A stretch of 64,000 nt of DNA from Oscillatoriales cyanobacterium USR001. Its GTDB lineage: Bacteria > Cyanobacteriota > Cyanobacteriia > Cyanobacteriales > Microcoleaceae. The position numbers and the translations under genes were made by a program. The DNA lies in contig MBRE01000040.1 in the NCBI GenBank assembly GCA_001698425.1, positions 1 through 64,000 of the forward strand, written 5' to 3'. Below are positions 8,480-16,952 of this stretch, one piece after another. The notes beneath the pieces were generated by a model. The model had not been told where the DNA came from. It did not search any database and saw nothing but the letters and a program-made list of their open reading frames with translations. How positions within the stretch are numbered: position 1 is the first letter of the stretch; the number at the start of each line of letters is the position of its first letter.

Positions 8480-8767
8480 TTTTTTAGATGTGTTAAAATT
8501 TAATGAATAAACGATGTACTATTCTACTGTTTTTCTTCTCCGATTGTGGAAAAAGTTGGCGGAATAACATGGCGATCGCGCTCCGATTTACAGTAAGATT
8601 CAAACGACCATCTAAAACTATAAACTTATATTACCATGCAAGAATACTTATGTCAAGGGGTAGCCATCGCATTTTTTTCTGATCCCGATCGTCCCCAAAT
8701 TGGGAAATAAACCTGGAGATCCCTTAACTCAACCCCAGGATAATTGCTGAAAAAGCGACTGAACCCC
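8480..8767. other. Gene-free gap between ArsR and DUF3122 genes
   Basis: This 288-bp stretch has a HIP1 site (GCGATCGC) and AT-rich sequence. I see no ORF with a ribosome-binding site, no strong hairpin with a U-tract and no named operator. It must hold the promoter of the DUF3122 gene. Confidence 0.5.
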
Positions 8768-9133
8768 TTAGTGTTTCTGCTTTTGATGCAGAGCATTAAG
8801 CTGTTTTAACTGCTCCGATTGGTATTGTAAGCGCTCCCCCAAGCGATCGCACACTAACTCACAAAGTTCAAAAACCAACGGATCGGAAATTTCATAATAG
8901 ACACTGACTCCAATTTGGGTGCGAGAAACCATATCCATTTGCGCGATCGCTTTTAGGTGTTTAGAAACATTTGCCTGTCCTAGCCCCGTCATTTCAATGA
9001 TTTCCGTAACATTTTTCGCTCCTGATTTTAGGCAACACAAAACCTGAAGTCGGCTAACTTCAGAAAGAATTTTGAAATAATCTGCTATAGGAGCTAAGGT
9101 TTTAGGAGATGTCTCTAGCACGGTATTAATCAA
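8768..9133 (-). CDS. ArsR/SmtB family transcriptional regulator
   Basis: 121 residues of winged helix-turn-helix: LKILSEVSRLQVLCCLKSGAKNVTEI, recognition helix region GLGQANVSKHLKAIAQMDMVSRTQIGVSVYYEI, and a C-terminal dimer helix. Cys33-Cys34 lie in helix 2 and Cys91/Cys95 in the C-terminal helix. One Cys in helix 2 and one in the C-terminal helix is the arrangement of the sulfide/persulfide sensors BigR and SqrR. The nearby rhodanese-DUF2892 gene fits such a role, but metal sensing cannot be excluded. It is transcribed toward DUF3122 and the rhodanese. Confidence 0.88.
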   Translation of the reverse strand: MINTVLETSPKTLAPIADYFKILSEVSRLQVLCCLKSGAKNVTEIIEMTGLGQANVSKHLKAIAQMDMVSRTQIGVSVYYEISDPLVFELCELVCDRLGERLQYQSEQLKQLNALHQKQKH

Positions 9134-9340
9134 GTGTTGTAAGTATAGTTTAGCTGTTCAGAAAGATGATTTTTGGGTAACTGCATAGGTTAAACAGCCT
9201 TAACCTTAACCAGATTACCATAAAGCTATATTATAAATCAACAAGAAGACAAATTTTTCTGGGTGCGCGTTTTGTAGGGACAATCCCCTGTAGTCGTCTC
9301 CGCAAATTTGAGGCAGAGAGGTACTGCGTAAGATAAAAAA

Positions 9341-10513
9341 CTAATTTGGATCGCTAAATTCCGGGTTATTTATAAACTCTTCATCCGTTAAACTTCGCAA
9401 GAAATTTAGTAAGTCTTCCTTCTCTTGTGCTGTTAATTTAAAGCCATTAACAAAATTACTCTTCAGCGGATTTTTACTACCAACTCCGGCAAATTCTCCT
9501 TGCTTAATAGTTCTTCCTCCTGCTTGATAATGATCTATTACTTCTGCCAAAGTTTTAATACTTCCATCGTGCATATAGGGTGCTGTTAATACAATATTGC
9601 GAAGGGTTGGCGCTTTGAATTTGCCCATATCTAAAGGATCGTTAGTAATCTCATAAACTCCTGTATTTTCAGAAGGATAAGCACCATTAACATCAATGTT
9701 GTATAGTCCTGTGTTGTGAAAAGCAATTTCTTTAAAAGCTGAACGTTCGTGCATGATAGAATCAGAGAAATTTATGCCGCCGTGACAGTGAAAGCATTCT
9801 AAACGTTCGCTATTAAATAACTCTTCTCCTCGTTTAGCTGAGGCGGAAATGGCATTAACTTCACCACCGTAGCGATAGCGATCGTAGGGAGAATTTACAG
9901 AAATTAAAGTCCGTTCAAAAGCGGCTATAGCTTTAGCCAGATTGCTAATTGTAATTAATTTTTTATCTTCCCCAAAGGCGGCAGCAAACATTTTTTGATA
10001 TTGAGCATCTTGCTGTAAAAATTTAATAATTTCGTCTTCCTTTCCCGCCATGCCTAATTCAATTGGGTGTTCGCCAAATAAGGGAACTAATAGCTGAGAT
10101 TCTAATTGAGTTTGTAAAGGATTTGCCCAAGTTAGCACAGAATTGTAGGCAATATTAGCTAAACTCATGGAATTGCGCGGGTGTTTTTCCCCCGTTGCAC
10201 CAATTCCAACTGTTTTGCGATCGGTAAAAGCTTGGGATTGGATATGACAGGAACCACAGGAGAATTTTCCAGTGATTGATAGGCGTTTTTCATAGAAAAG
10301 ATGCCGCCCCAATTCTACTTTTTCTGCACTCATTGGGTTATCATCTGGTACAATTGGTTTGGGCATCCAATCAGGGAGATTCCAGTGATAAACTAGAGGT
10401 GAAGTCATCGCGATCGCACCTCTGGAAACTAACAATATTTGACTCCAGCCCAGGGCAAAAATAAATGATAGAATGCAAGCAGCACTTAAGGTTGACAACC
10501 GAGATGACTTCAT
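9341..10513 (-). CDS. mbnH: MbnH-like di-haem cytochrome c peroxidase
   Basis: 390 residues with an N-terminal secretion signal and two c-type haem sites, CGSCH (86-90) and CFHCH (240-244), as in the CcpA/MauG superfamily. PYMHDGSIKTLAEVIDHYQAGG and NPLKSNFVNGFKLTAQEKEDLLNFLRSLTD are typical C-terminal blocks. It lies 12 bp downstream of the MbnP gene on the same strand. In studied pairs, MbnH oxidises a tryptophan of MbnP to kynurenine, creating a copper site; that role here is inferred from pairing. AAGAGAAT precedes the start codon. Confidence 0.88.
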   Translation of the reverse strand: MKSSRLSTLSAACILSFIFALGWSQILLVSRGAIAMTSPLVYHWNLPDWMPKPIVPDDNPMSAEKVELGRHLFYEKRLSITGKFSCGSCHIQSQAFTDRKTVGIGATGEKHPRNSMSLANIAYNSVLTWANPLQTQLESQLLVPLFGEHPIELGMAGKEDEIIKFLQQDAQYQKMFAAAFGEDKKLITISNLAKAIAAFERTLISVNSPYDRYRYGGEVNAISASAKRGEELFNSERLECFHCHGGINFSDSIMHERSAFKEIAFHNTGLYNIDVNGAYPSENTGVYEITNDPLDMGKFKAPTLRNIVLTAPYMHDGSIKTLAEVIDHYQAGGRTIKQGEFAGVGSKNPLKSNFVNGFKLTAQEKEDLLNFLRSLTDEEFINNPEFSDPN

Positions 10514-10525
10514 TAAAAAATTCTC

Positions 10526-11443
10526 TTATTTAACTGTAAAAAACGTCTGTTTCACCGGAGATTGACCGCCAAATGGTAAACCTAAATTGGTCATAATTCC
10601 CTCGCAGTCGCCGTCATTAGGTGCTGACATACAACCTAGTGGAGTATTGGGCTGATTACTTTCCAAGTTACTATTAGCAACTAACGCTTTCAAATCAGCA
10701 ACCACTGTATTTTTTTGAGTATCAAAGTTACTAAAAATGACTTTTGCAGCGTTAGGATTGCTACAATTATTAGGTTTCTGATTATCTCCAGATGCTTGAC
10801 ATCCTGTGCTACCTAAATGAATTGAAAAACCCGTTTGATTGCCTCCATGTCCATGCTGTCCGTGTTCCTTCTCTGAGGTGTTTGCGTGAGATGCACTTTG
10901 GTTTTTCAAATCAATTCGTAAAAATTTATAGCCACCTCGCCAGTTCCACCAGAGTGATGTTAAATTGAGAGGAGAAGGGGCAAGAGCCGCATCACTATGA
11001 TTGAGGTTAAAAGGAACGCCAAGAATAAATTGTAAGCCTTTGTAGTTGCCTTTGGGTATTGTCCCAACGACGCGATCGCGCATTTCTACTGTTCCATTAC
11101 TACAAGCACCAACTTTATTCTCAAAATCTAAAAGCGCCACATTTTGATACTGCCATTTGCCATCTTGTTTTAACGAAATGGGTACAGTTTTACCACTACC
11201 GTCAATCAATGCAAGATCGGATACATAAAAGCGGAAGTCGGTAGGTGTAACTGTACTCTCAGGCTTGCCTAAATTAGCGTAACTTTTGCCACAGTTAAAA
11301 GGTTGGTTGCCGACTGCGGCACTAAATTTGATTTCTACTTCTTGAGTTTCTTGGGCTTGGGCTTGATTCCAAGTAAATGCCAAGTAGCTACCTGGAATAG
11401 TCAGGCTTATGGCGATAGTCGATCGTAATAAGTGTTTTTTCAT
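10526..11443 (-). CDS. mbnP: MbnP-like periplasmic copper-binding protein (metallo-mystery pair, four-Cys type)
   Basis: 305 residues with a signal peptide. Family landmarks: FNCGKSYANLG near the mature N-terminus, FRFYVSDLALIDGSG, GACSNGT, LGVPFNLNHSDAALAPSPLNLTSLWW, WNWRGGYKFLRIDL, a STGCQASG/NNCSNPN pair and GCMSAPNDGDCEGIM. The tryptophans before GYKFLRID lie where the family carries the modified Trp. A His-rich insert (HANTSEKEHGQHGHGGNQ) could add metal ligands. It is the first gene of a two-gene operon with mbnH. It is divergent from feoAB across a 363-bp promoter region. Confidence 0.88.
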   Translation of the reverse strand: MKKHLLRSTIAISLTIPGSYLAFTWNQAQAQETQEVEIKFSAAVGNQPFNCGKSYANLGKPESTVTPTDFRFYVSDLALIDGSGKTVPISLKQDGKWQYQNVALLDFENKVGACSNGTVEMRDRVVGTIPKGNYKGLQFILGVPFNLNHSDAALAPSPLNLTSLWWNWRGGYKFLRIDLKNQSASHANTSEKEHGQHGHGGNQTGFSIHLGSTGCQASGDNQKPNNCSNPNAAKVIFSNFDTQKNTVVADLKALVANSNLESNQPNTPLGCMSAPNDGDCEGIMTNLGLPFGGQSPVKQTFFTVK

Positions 11444-11525
11444 TTGATATTAATGGCAGTCAAAGTGAATGCCTAAATTACTAAATTTGAAATTGACTTC
11501 CCGATTTTTACACTTGTCCGCTGAC

Positions 11526-11539
11526 CTGTCAAATGACAG
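11526..11539. promoter_or_regulatory. Inverted repeat upstream of mbnP
   Basis: CTGTCA-AA-TGACAG is a perfect 6-bp-arm palindrome 83 bp upstream of the mbnP start. Spacing and symmetry suit a dimeric repressor site. No specific regulator is assigned. Confidence 0.3.
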
Positions 11540-11596
11540 ACTGTAAAACTTAGCTTCGACAGCAGGCACGATTAATTTTAGGAGAATATAATTATA

Positions 11597-11612
11597 ATAT
11601 AAAATTTTATAT
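11597..11612. promoter_or_regulatory. AT-only palindrome in the mbnP-feoA gap
   Basis: ATATAAAATTTTATAT is a perfect 16-bp palindrome near the middle of the divergent promoter region. It may be a regulator site or simply AT-rich promoter DNA. Confidence 0.25.
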
Positions 11613-11746
11613 AAAATTTTCAGCCCACCCTCTGAGGATAGATTAAGTTTATGATTAACAATTTAACTGATTATCCTACGGCAAACCGAACTCAAGTGCG
11701 TAATCCCTCAATCATTTCTACCTTGCTATCAAATAACAACTCTGTT

Positions 11747-11762
11747 AGAATAAAATTATTCT
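11747..11762 (+). promoter_or_regulatory. Candidate Fur-type operator upstream of feoA
   Basis: AGAATAA-AA-TTATTCT has 7-bp arms and ends 44 bp before the feoA start. Fur sites are AT-rich 7-n-7 inverted repeats and feoAB is a standard Fur target. Match to the exact cyanobacterial FurA box is partial. Confidence 0.35.
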
Positions 11763-11806
11763 CAATAAGCCAGTACAAAGATTAGCGCTCTCATCAACTA
11801 AAACCC

Positions 11807-12058
11807 ATGACATCAATAAACTTAGGACAATTATTGCCGGGTGAAACAGCGATTATTTCAGAAATACAAGCTGAGGAAGGATTGCAACAACGCCTACGAG
11901 CGCTAGGTTTTCGGACGAGTAGGCAAGTGCAAATGATTCGGCGGGCAGCATTTTTGGGACCACTCCACGTTCGCGTGGGAACCACAGAAGTAATGTTACG
12001 CCACAATGATGCTAAAGGAATTAAAATTACGCGGACGATCGCAGGAGAAATCAAATGA
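11807..12058 (+). CDS. feoA: Ferrous iron transport protein A
   Basis: 83-residue SH3-like cytosolic partner of FeoB. It shows LLPGETAIISEIQAEEGLQQRLRALGFRTSRQVQMIRRAAFLGPLHVRVGTTEVMLRHNDAKGIKI, the full FeoA fold with the LGF and GPL.v blocks. Its stop overlaps the feoB start by 4 bp (ATGA), showing translational coupling. It opens the feoAB operon. Confidence 0.95.
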   Translation: MTSINLGQLLPGETAIISEIQAEEGLQQRLRALGFRTSRQVQMIRRAAFLGPLHVRVGTTEVMLRHNDAKGIKITRTIAGEIK

Positions 12059-13848
12059 AACAAATTGCCGTTGTGGGAATGCCCAATACAGGAAAATCCA
12101 CTTTTTTTAACCGCATTACTGGTGCAAATGCCAGTATCGGCAATTGGCCGGGAATTACCGTAGATTTAATGGTAGCAAAAGTCAAACTGGGCGATGAACC
12201 GGCGGAAATGATTGACTTGCCAGGGATTTATGATTTGCGCGGCTTTTCTGAAGACGAGCAAGTAGTCAGAAACTTTCTGGAAAATAACCCCGTACATTTA
12301 GTATTGATGATTCTCAATGCTACTCAAATTGACCGCCAAATTAGCCTGGCTTTACAGGTGAAACATTTGGGAGTTCCGGCAGTTTTGCTACTCAATATGG
12401 CAGATGAAGCACCCAAATTTGGTGTCGATATTGACGAACAAAAAATGTCAGATCATCTGGGAATGCTTGTGCTGCCAATTAGTGCTAAATACGGTCAGGG
12501 TTATGAAACAGCTTTCCAGGCAATTACGGATACTTTGAACCGCCAGGAAGAGGCAATTTCTGTTGGGAAAATTAACGACCATTTGGTGAGTGACAGCCAA
12601 ATTACTGAGGAAATGAGTAGTTTGCTGCAAGATGCTGTTCACACTCCGATTGAAATTCAGGAAAATTGGACAACAAAACTAGATCGCGTGCTGTTGCATC
12701 CGGTGTTTGGGTTGCCGATTTTTTTTGGGACAATGTTTTTGATGTTCCAGATGGTATATGCGTTGGGAACACCAATGCAGGAGTTATTAGGATCGGGGTT
12801 TGATTGGATTCAAGCTAATGCTTTAGAACCGCTATTAACAGGAGTGCCGGAGTTATTAAATGGTTTCCTAATTGATGGTTTTTATACTGGGATGACGACG
12901 GTAGCGGCGTTTATTCCGGTGATTTTTTTGTTCTTTATTTGCATGGCAATTATTGAAGATAGCGGATATTTATCGCGATCGGCATTTTTAATGGATGCTT
13001 TGATGCAGAAAATGGGATTAGATGGGCGATCGTTTGTGATGTCGCTGATGGGATTTGGCTGTAACGTACCGGCAATTATGGGAACGCGGGTGATGCGATC
13101 GCCAGGATTACGGTTGCTTTCTATGCTAGTAATTCCCTTTTCTCTTTGTTCGGCTAGACTCAATGTATTTATCTTTATGACTACGGCGATGTTTGCGTCG
13201 GGAATTGCTCCTTTAGTGCTGTTTAGCTTGTATTTACTGAGCTTTGTTGCGGCTATTTTGACAGCAGTTTTGTTCAAGGGTAAATTTGAGAGTAAAGAGC
13301 CTTTTGTGTTGGAATTACCGCCTTATCGATTTCCTACTCTTAAGCAAATGCTTCTCCGTTCTTGGAGTGAAGTTCGTCACTTTATCAAGTGGTCGAATAA
13401 GTTTATTATATTTGGAGTAATTGCAATTTGGGCGCTGAATAATTTGCCCCCTGGCGTGCCACCTGCAAGTTCTCAAACTCTTTCGGGGATGCTTGGTGAG
13501 CTTGTGCAACCAATTTTTGACCCGATTGGAATTAATCCTCAATTGACGATCGCGCTGTTATTTGGATTTATTGCTAAGGAGATTGTTTTAGGTGGTTTGG
13601 CGGTGATTTATGGTCAGTCTGAAGATGCAAATTTGATGGGTACGATCGCGCAACAAATAGACTGGGTACAAGCTTATAGTTTCATGCTATTTACTTTGCT
13701 TTATGTACCTTGTTTGTCCACCATTGCCGTGATGAAAACTGAATCAAAAAGCTTCAAATTTGCTTGGCTTTCTGTAGTTTGGTCAGTAGGTTTAGCTTGG
13801 GTTGCCAGTTTTATTTTCTACCAAGGTGCGAGGGCTTTAGGATTTTAA
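12055..13848 (+). CDS. feoB: Ferrous iron transporter FeoB
   Basis: 597-residue inner-membrane Fe(II) transporter with an N-terminal G domain. G1 is GMPNTGKST, G3 is DLPGIYDLRGFSEDEQ and G4 is NMAD. The GTPase domain is followed by two gate motifs with multiple membrane helices (GFGCNVPAIMGTRVM, and the C-terminal FIAKEIVLGGLAVIYGQ and YVPCLSTIAVMK). Both conserved Cys residues (GCNVPA and PCLST) are present. It is shorter than the E. coli protein (773), a length common in cyanobacteria. No feoC follows. Confidence 0.96.
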   Translation: MKQIAVVGMPNTGKSTFFNRITGANASIGNWPGITVDLMVAKVKLGDEPAEMIDLPGIYDLRGFSEDEQVVRNFLENNPVHLVLMILNATQIDRQISLALQVKHLGVPAVLLLNMADEAPKFGVDIDEQKMSDHLGMLVLPISAKYGQGYETAFQAITDTLNRQEEAISVGKINDHLVSDSQITEEMSSLLQDAVHTPIEIQENWTTKLDRVLLHPVFGLPIFFGTMFLMFQMVYALGTPMQELLGSGFDWIQANALEPLLTGVPELLNGFLIDGFYTGMTTVAAFIPVIFLFFICMAIIEDSGYLSRSAFLMDALMQKMGLDGRSFVMSLMGFGCNVPAIMGTRVMRSPGLRLLSMLVIPFSLCSARLNVFIFMTTAMFASGIAPLVLFSLYLLSFVAAILTAVLFKGKFESKEPFVLELPPYRFPTLKQMLLRSWSEVRHFIKWSNKFIIFGVIAIWALNNLPPGVPPASSQTLSGMLGELVQPIFDPIGINPQLTIALLFGFIAKEIVLGGLAVIYGQSEDANLMGTIAQQIDWVQAYSFMLFTLLYVPCLSTIAVMKTESKSFKFAWLSVVWSVGLAWVASFIFYQGARALGF

Positions 13849-13873
13849 TTTTATAGTTTGAAAACACTCTTAA

Positions 13874-13974
13874 TACCAATTCTCTAAATGCTGACTACAG
13901 ATAAATTCCGGTATTATACTTTTGTCAAAAGTTGAATATTTACTATCTGTAGTCATACTTTCAAGAATTGGTAT
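13874..13974. mobile_element. Palindromic non-autonomous element (MITE-like)
   Basis: The ends are ATACCAATTCT and AGAATTGGTAT, perfect inverted repeats. Inside lies a second pair, GACTACAGATA and TATCTGTAGTC. Spacing between the two arm segments is conserved on both sides (8 bases each). Total length is 101 bp with no coding capacity. ATACCAATT-type termini are widespread in cyanobacterial intergenic repeats. It sits between feoB and the BlaI-type gene and so forms part of the latter's upstream region. Confidence 0.65.
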
Positions 13975-13993
13975 AACCTTTTATCTACTAGCC

Positions 13994-14416
13994 ATGACAC
14001 CGCTCCCGAATTACCGCCCTAAACAACTATCTCTCGGTCCTTTAGAAGCAGAGATATTAAACATTGTCTGGCAGTTAGGCTCTGCTACAGTTAAACAAAT
14101 ACATGACTGCATTCTAGCAGATCCCGATCGCGAATTAGCCTATTCTTCAGTCACCACAGTGTTACGTCGCCTCACCGAAAAAGGTTGGCTTGACTGCGAC
14201 AAAACAGAACGGATATTCACCTGGAAACCCTTAGTTTCTCAAGCACAAGCGCAAGCACTATTCGCCTACGATCGCTTGCAGAAATTCCTAGCAGTAGGAA
14301 ACCCCGATATTGTGGCAGCTTTTGCTGACAGTCTCGATGAAGCAAGCATTGAACAATTAAAAGCGATCGCCCTGCGCCTACAAGCTACTCGCCAAGCTAG
14401 GGAGGAACAAAAATAA
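13994..14416 (+). CDS. BlaI/MecI/CopY family repressor, PetR-like
   Basis: 140 residues from ATG 13994. An in-frame TTG at 13922 would lie inside the palindromic element and is rejected. The winged helix is clear: LSLGPLEAEILNIVWQLGSATVKQIHDCI, AYSSVTTVLRRLTEKGWLDCDKTERIFTWKPL, then a dimerisation helix region. It overlaps the M56 protease gene by one base (TAATG). In Synechocystis 6803 the homologous pair PetR-PetP controls the plastocyanin/cytochrome c6 switch by copper-triggered proteolysis. That function is inferred here from gene pair and family. Confidence 0.88.
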   Translation: MTPLPNYRPKQLSLGPLEAEILNIVWQLGSATVKQIHDCILADPDRELAYSSVTTVLRRLTEKGWLDCDKTERIFTWKPLVSQAQAQALFAYDRLQKFLAVGNPDIVAAFADSLDEASIEQLKAIALRLQATRQAREEQK

Positions 14417-15258
14417 TGCACCTAATCCTAATTTTAGCAGCACTAGGACTAGCTTGGAAAATCAGACTAAGATGGTCTTCTCCCATCGGTAAATGGGCAG
14501 ATCGTTGGCAGCGATCGCTCTTATTATTTCTCTTTCCCCCCCTGCTTTTAATTATCACATCCCTAGCCGTTTTATTCATGGGACCAGGTGGAGAAATGGT
14601 TGGGTTTTGGGATGGATGGTTAAGCTACTTTATCTCTATTTCCTTTTTAGTAATAGCCGCCGTTTCCGCAATCAAACTAGCTATAGATAGTAGCCTATTT
14701 TTACAACAAATTCGCACCTATCCACTCAAAAATATTGCTTCTAAACCAGCCAGAATCCTCAACACTCCCGCTTTATTTTCTGCCGTAATTGGTTTCTGGA
14801 ATCCCGAATTTACTGTCAGCACCGGACTCCTAAATACTCTGAATAAAGCTCACCTTGAAGCCGTTATTTCCCATGAAAAAGCCCATTACTATTACCGCGA
14901 TACTTTCTGGTTTTTTTGGCTAGGATGGCTGCGACGACTCACATTTTGGCTACCGCAAACAAAAGCATTATGGGAAGAGTTATTGGTATTGCGAGAACTC
15001 CGCGCCGATGCTCATGCTGCTAGAGAAATAGACTCTTTGCTATTAGCTGAAGCTTTGCTATTAGTAGCCAGTTATCCCCACCAACATTCAGATATAATTT
15101 GTATTATTGGTGCTGTGGGGTCGCAACATCAGTTAGCAGAAAGAATAGAAGCACTATTAACAGATTCAACACTACCACCTAAGCAGCTAAATCAGTGGTT
15201 TTGGAGTTGGTTACTATTCACTCTTTCGCCTTTAATAGCTATCCCATTTCACAATTAA
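14416..15258 (+). CDS. M56 (BlaR1/PetP-like) membrane metalloprotease
   Basis: 280 residues with membrane segments at both ends (LILILAALGLAW, SLLLFLFPPLLLIITSLAVLF, YFISISFLVIAAVSAI and a C-terminal WSWLLFTLSPLIAIPF). The zinc motif HEKAH is at 153-157 followed by YYYRDTFW. The third ligand is probably Glu in LRELRADAHA. There is no penicillin-binding sensor domain, as expected for the copper-linked cyanobacterial members. The one-base overlap with the repressor gene points to a dedicated repressor-protease module. Confidence 0.88.
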   Translation: MHLILILAALGLAWKIRLRWSSPIGKWADRWQRSLLLFLFPPLLLIITSLAVLFMGPGGEMVGFWDGWLSYFISISFLVIAAVSAIKLAIDSSLFLQQIRTYPLKNIASKPARILNTPALFSAVIGFWNPEFTVSTGLLNTLNKAHLEAVISHEKAHYYYRDTFWFFWLGWLRRLTFWLPQTKALWEELLVLRELRADAHAAREIDSLLLAEALLLVASYPHQHSDIICIIGAVGSQHQLAERIEALLTDSTLPPKQLNQWFWSWLLFTLSPLIAIPFHN

Positions 15259-15343
15259 TTTAGGGCTTACGCATTGTAAGGCTATCACAAGGGTTTAGGA
15301 TTGCTTCAGAAGCCTCGCAATAACAGAAAATTGTAATAGATTG

Positions 15344-15376
15344 AAAAAAAACAAGCCCTCAAACCATATTGAGGGC
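15344..15376 (-). terminator. Rho-independent terminator of the HLIP-partner operon
   Basis: On the minus strand the stem GCCCTCAA/TTGAGGGC with a short loop is followed by a run of T's (the A8 tract at 15344-15351). It lies 35 bp past the stop of the gene at 15411. The arrangement is canonical. Confidence 0.8.
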
Positions 15377-15410
15377 GCTTAAACAAGTAATTCATTCGAT
15401 AATGTTGTCC

Positions 15411-15647
15411 TTAGAAAGAGCGGAAAATAGCCGCCCAAATTACACCAGTGACAACGATTGCGATTAAGCTGTAAGTAAAGAATCTACCTGTTTCTAAATT
15501 AAATCCCAGAGCTTTATCTTCCCGGCTGGCGGTGAAAAACAGCGACCAAGCTTCATTGACATTAATTTGCTTAAAGTTGTTGAAATCTGGTCGGAAAACA
15601 ACGGGACCAAATAAGTCGCGATCGCGGTAGTCTAAATCAGTTCTCAT
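15411..15647 (-). CDS. Small single-span thylakoid-type protein next to HLIP
   Basis: 78 residues. A hydrophilic half (RTDLDYRDRDLFGPVVFRPDFNNF) precedes one membrane helix (FFTYSLIAIVVTGVIWAAIF). Before the helix, NLETGRFF recalls the E-x-x-N-G-R start of HLIP helices, but the full chlorophyll-binding motif is absent. The gene lies 78 bp downstream of the HLIP gene on the same strand and ends in a strong terminator, so they probably form one unit. I do not assign a name. Confidence 0.6.
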   Translation of the reverse strand: MRTDLDYRDRDLFGPVVFRPDFNNFKQINVNEAWSLFFTASREDKALGFNLETGRFFTYSLIAIVVTGVIWAAIFRSF

Positions 15648-15725
15648 TTTTGATTCTCCTTAGATTTTGACAGAATTAATTGGTAAAGTAAAGACAAAAG
15701 ATTGAGCGAAAAACTTAGGCAAAAC

Positions 15726-15944
15726 TTAGCCTAAAAAGTCCTTCAGAAAAGCAATTAAACTGTGTCCGCTCAAAACTTCGGTTGCTAATAATGAGACAAA
15801 ACCGATCATGGCAAAACGTCCGTTCATTTTCTCAGCGTATTCGGTAAAACCGGTGCTGACGCTTGCATCGACATACATTTTGGGCTCGATCGCGAAGTTG
15901 TTAAGCAGACCTTGGTCGTTGGTGGTGTAGTTACGTGCGTTCAT
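15726..15944 (-). CDS. High-light-inducible protein (HLIP/SCP)
   Basis: 72 residues with one membrane helix carrying the HLIP signature: [28 protein letters not shown], with Glu, Asn-Gly-Arg and Met at chlorophyll-ligand positions. The N-terminal extension [13 protein letters not shown] is the conserved arm seen in longer HLIPs and in Psb34-type proteins. HLIPs bind chlorophyll and carotenoid and associate with photosystem II assembly intermediates and chlorophyll synthase, dissipating excess energy. Upstream DNA has TTACA-type repeats that may mediate high-light control. Confidence 0.9.
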   Translation of the reverse strand: MNARNYTTNDQGLLNNFAIEPKMYVDASVSTGFTEYAEKMNGRFAMIGFVSLLATEVLSGHSLIAFLKDFLG

Positions 15945-15979
15945 CTTTTTTCCTTGGTTTTCTTTGGTTTGTTACCTTA

Positions 15980-15995
15980 TGTAAATAAATGTAAC
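15980..15995 (-). promoter_or_regulatory. Possible HLR1-like (RpaB) element upstream of HLIP
   Basis: On the minus strand GTTACA-N4-TTTACA lies 36 bp before the HLIP start, with another TTACATTAC about 20 bp further upstream. HLR1 is two direct (G/T)TTACA repeats separated by 2 bp. The 4-bp spacing here departs from consensus, so this is a weak call supported mainly by the gene type. Confidence 0.3.
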
Positions 15996-16154
15996 GGTTT
16001 GTTAAGTAATGTAATGTGATTCTAATCAAAAATACCTGTGATATTAATCACTGCGGTAATTGACTATCTAAGGTATGCAGAAATTCGCGATCGAATACAT
16101 CTGTCTAATGGCAGACAAATTTTGAAGTATCTAAATTTTGAAATATCTAAATAT

Positions 16155-16952
16155 CTAATTATTGGTAATTGCAGCTTTGAGACTCTGGCAGAAATCAGCG
16201 ATCGCCTCCAATCCCTGTTGAGGTGTACCATCAGCTAAACGCTTAACAAAGGCACTACCAACAATTGCGGCATTTGCGCCCCATTCTTTGACTTGGCGGG
16301 CGTGTTCGGGCGCAGAAATGCCAAAACCAATGCCGATGGGTTTTTCCGTGACGCTACGGAGTTCTTTTAGAATATCTTGAACTCGTCCTTCTAAACCGGA
16401 ACGCACGCCGGTAACGCCTGTAACGCTAACTAAATAAATGAATCCTTGAGATTGTTGTGCGATCGCTTTAATACGATCTTTGGGACTGGTAGGTGCAACT
16501 AATAAAATCACCTCAATACCCATTTTACTAGCTGGTTGTAACAAACTTTCCGCTTCTTCCAGGGGCAAATCTGGCACAACCAACCCTTGAACTCCAGCCT
16601 TTTTAACTTGCTGTAAAAATGTATCTATACCTCGGTATAAAATGGGATTGTAATAAGTAAAGAGAATTATCGGCGATCGCAATTTTGGCACAACTTTCTC
16701 AACCATTGCTAATACAGAATCCAGCTTAGTTCCTTTTTGTAAAGCACGGGTAGCCGCCGCTTGAATTACCGGACCATCAGCCAAAGGATCTGAATAAGGA
16801 ACTCCAAGTTCAATTATATCTGCACCGTTTTCATCTAAAATTTCCAGTGCTTTAGCAGTAGTTTCTAAATCTGGATCGCCAGCAGTAATAAAAGGAATTA
16901 AAGCACATTTGCCTTGGCTGCGAAGCTCTTTAAAACATTGGGAAATTGTCAT
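16155..16952 (-). CDS. trpA: Tryptophan synthase alpha subunit
   Basis: 265 residues, normal length. It has PFITAGDPD, the signature [17 protein letters not shown] with catalytic Glu and Asp, and [13 protein letters not shown]. It cleaves indole-3-glycerol phosphate to indole, which passes to TrpB. It is third in an ndhL-DUF3007-trpA gene order. The gap from DUF3007 to its start is made entirely of heptamer repeats, leaving no clear Shine-Dalgarno. Confidence 0.97.
   Translation of the reverse strand: MTISQCFKELRSQGKCALIPFITAGDPDLETTAKALEILDENGADIIELGVPYSDPLADGPVIQAAATRALQKGTKLDSVLAMVEKVVPKLRSPIILFTYYNPILYRGIDTFLQQVKKAGVQGLVVPDLPLEEAESLLQPASKMGIEVILLVAPTSPKDRIKAIAQQSQGFIYLVSVTGVTGVRSGLEGRVQDILKELRSVTEKPIGIGFGISAPEHARQVKEWGANAAIVGSAFVKRLADGTPQQGLEAIADFCQSLKAAITNN

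Noticed and set aside
11794-12063. 89-codon ORF antisense to feoA
   Set aside because: feoA is unmistakable and translationally coupled to feoB; the antisense ORF has no start signal.
13922-13993. N-terminal extension of the BlaI-type repressor from TTG
   Set aside because: The extension lies inside the palindromic element and does not match the family; ATG 13994 fits the family start.
15411-15647. Calling the HLIP partner Psb34
   Set aside because: The N-terminal LNNF.xEPK arm found in Psb34 and long HLIPs is in the neighbouring HLIP, not in this protein.
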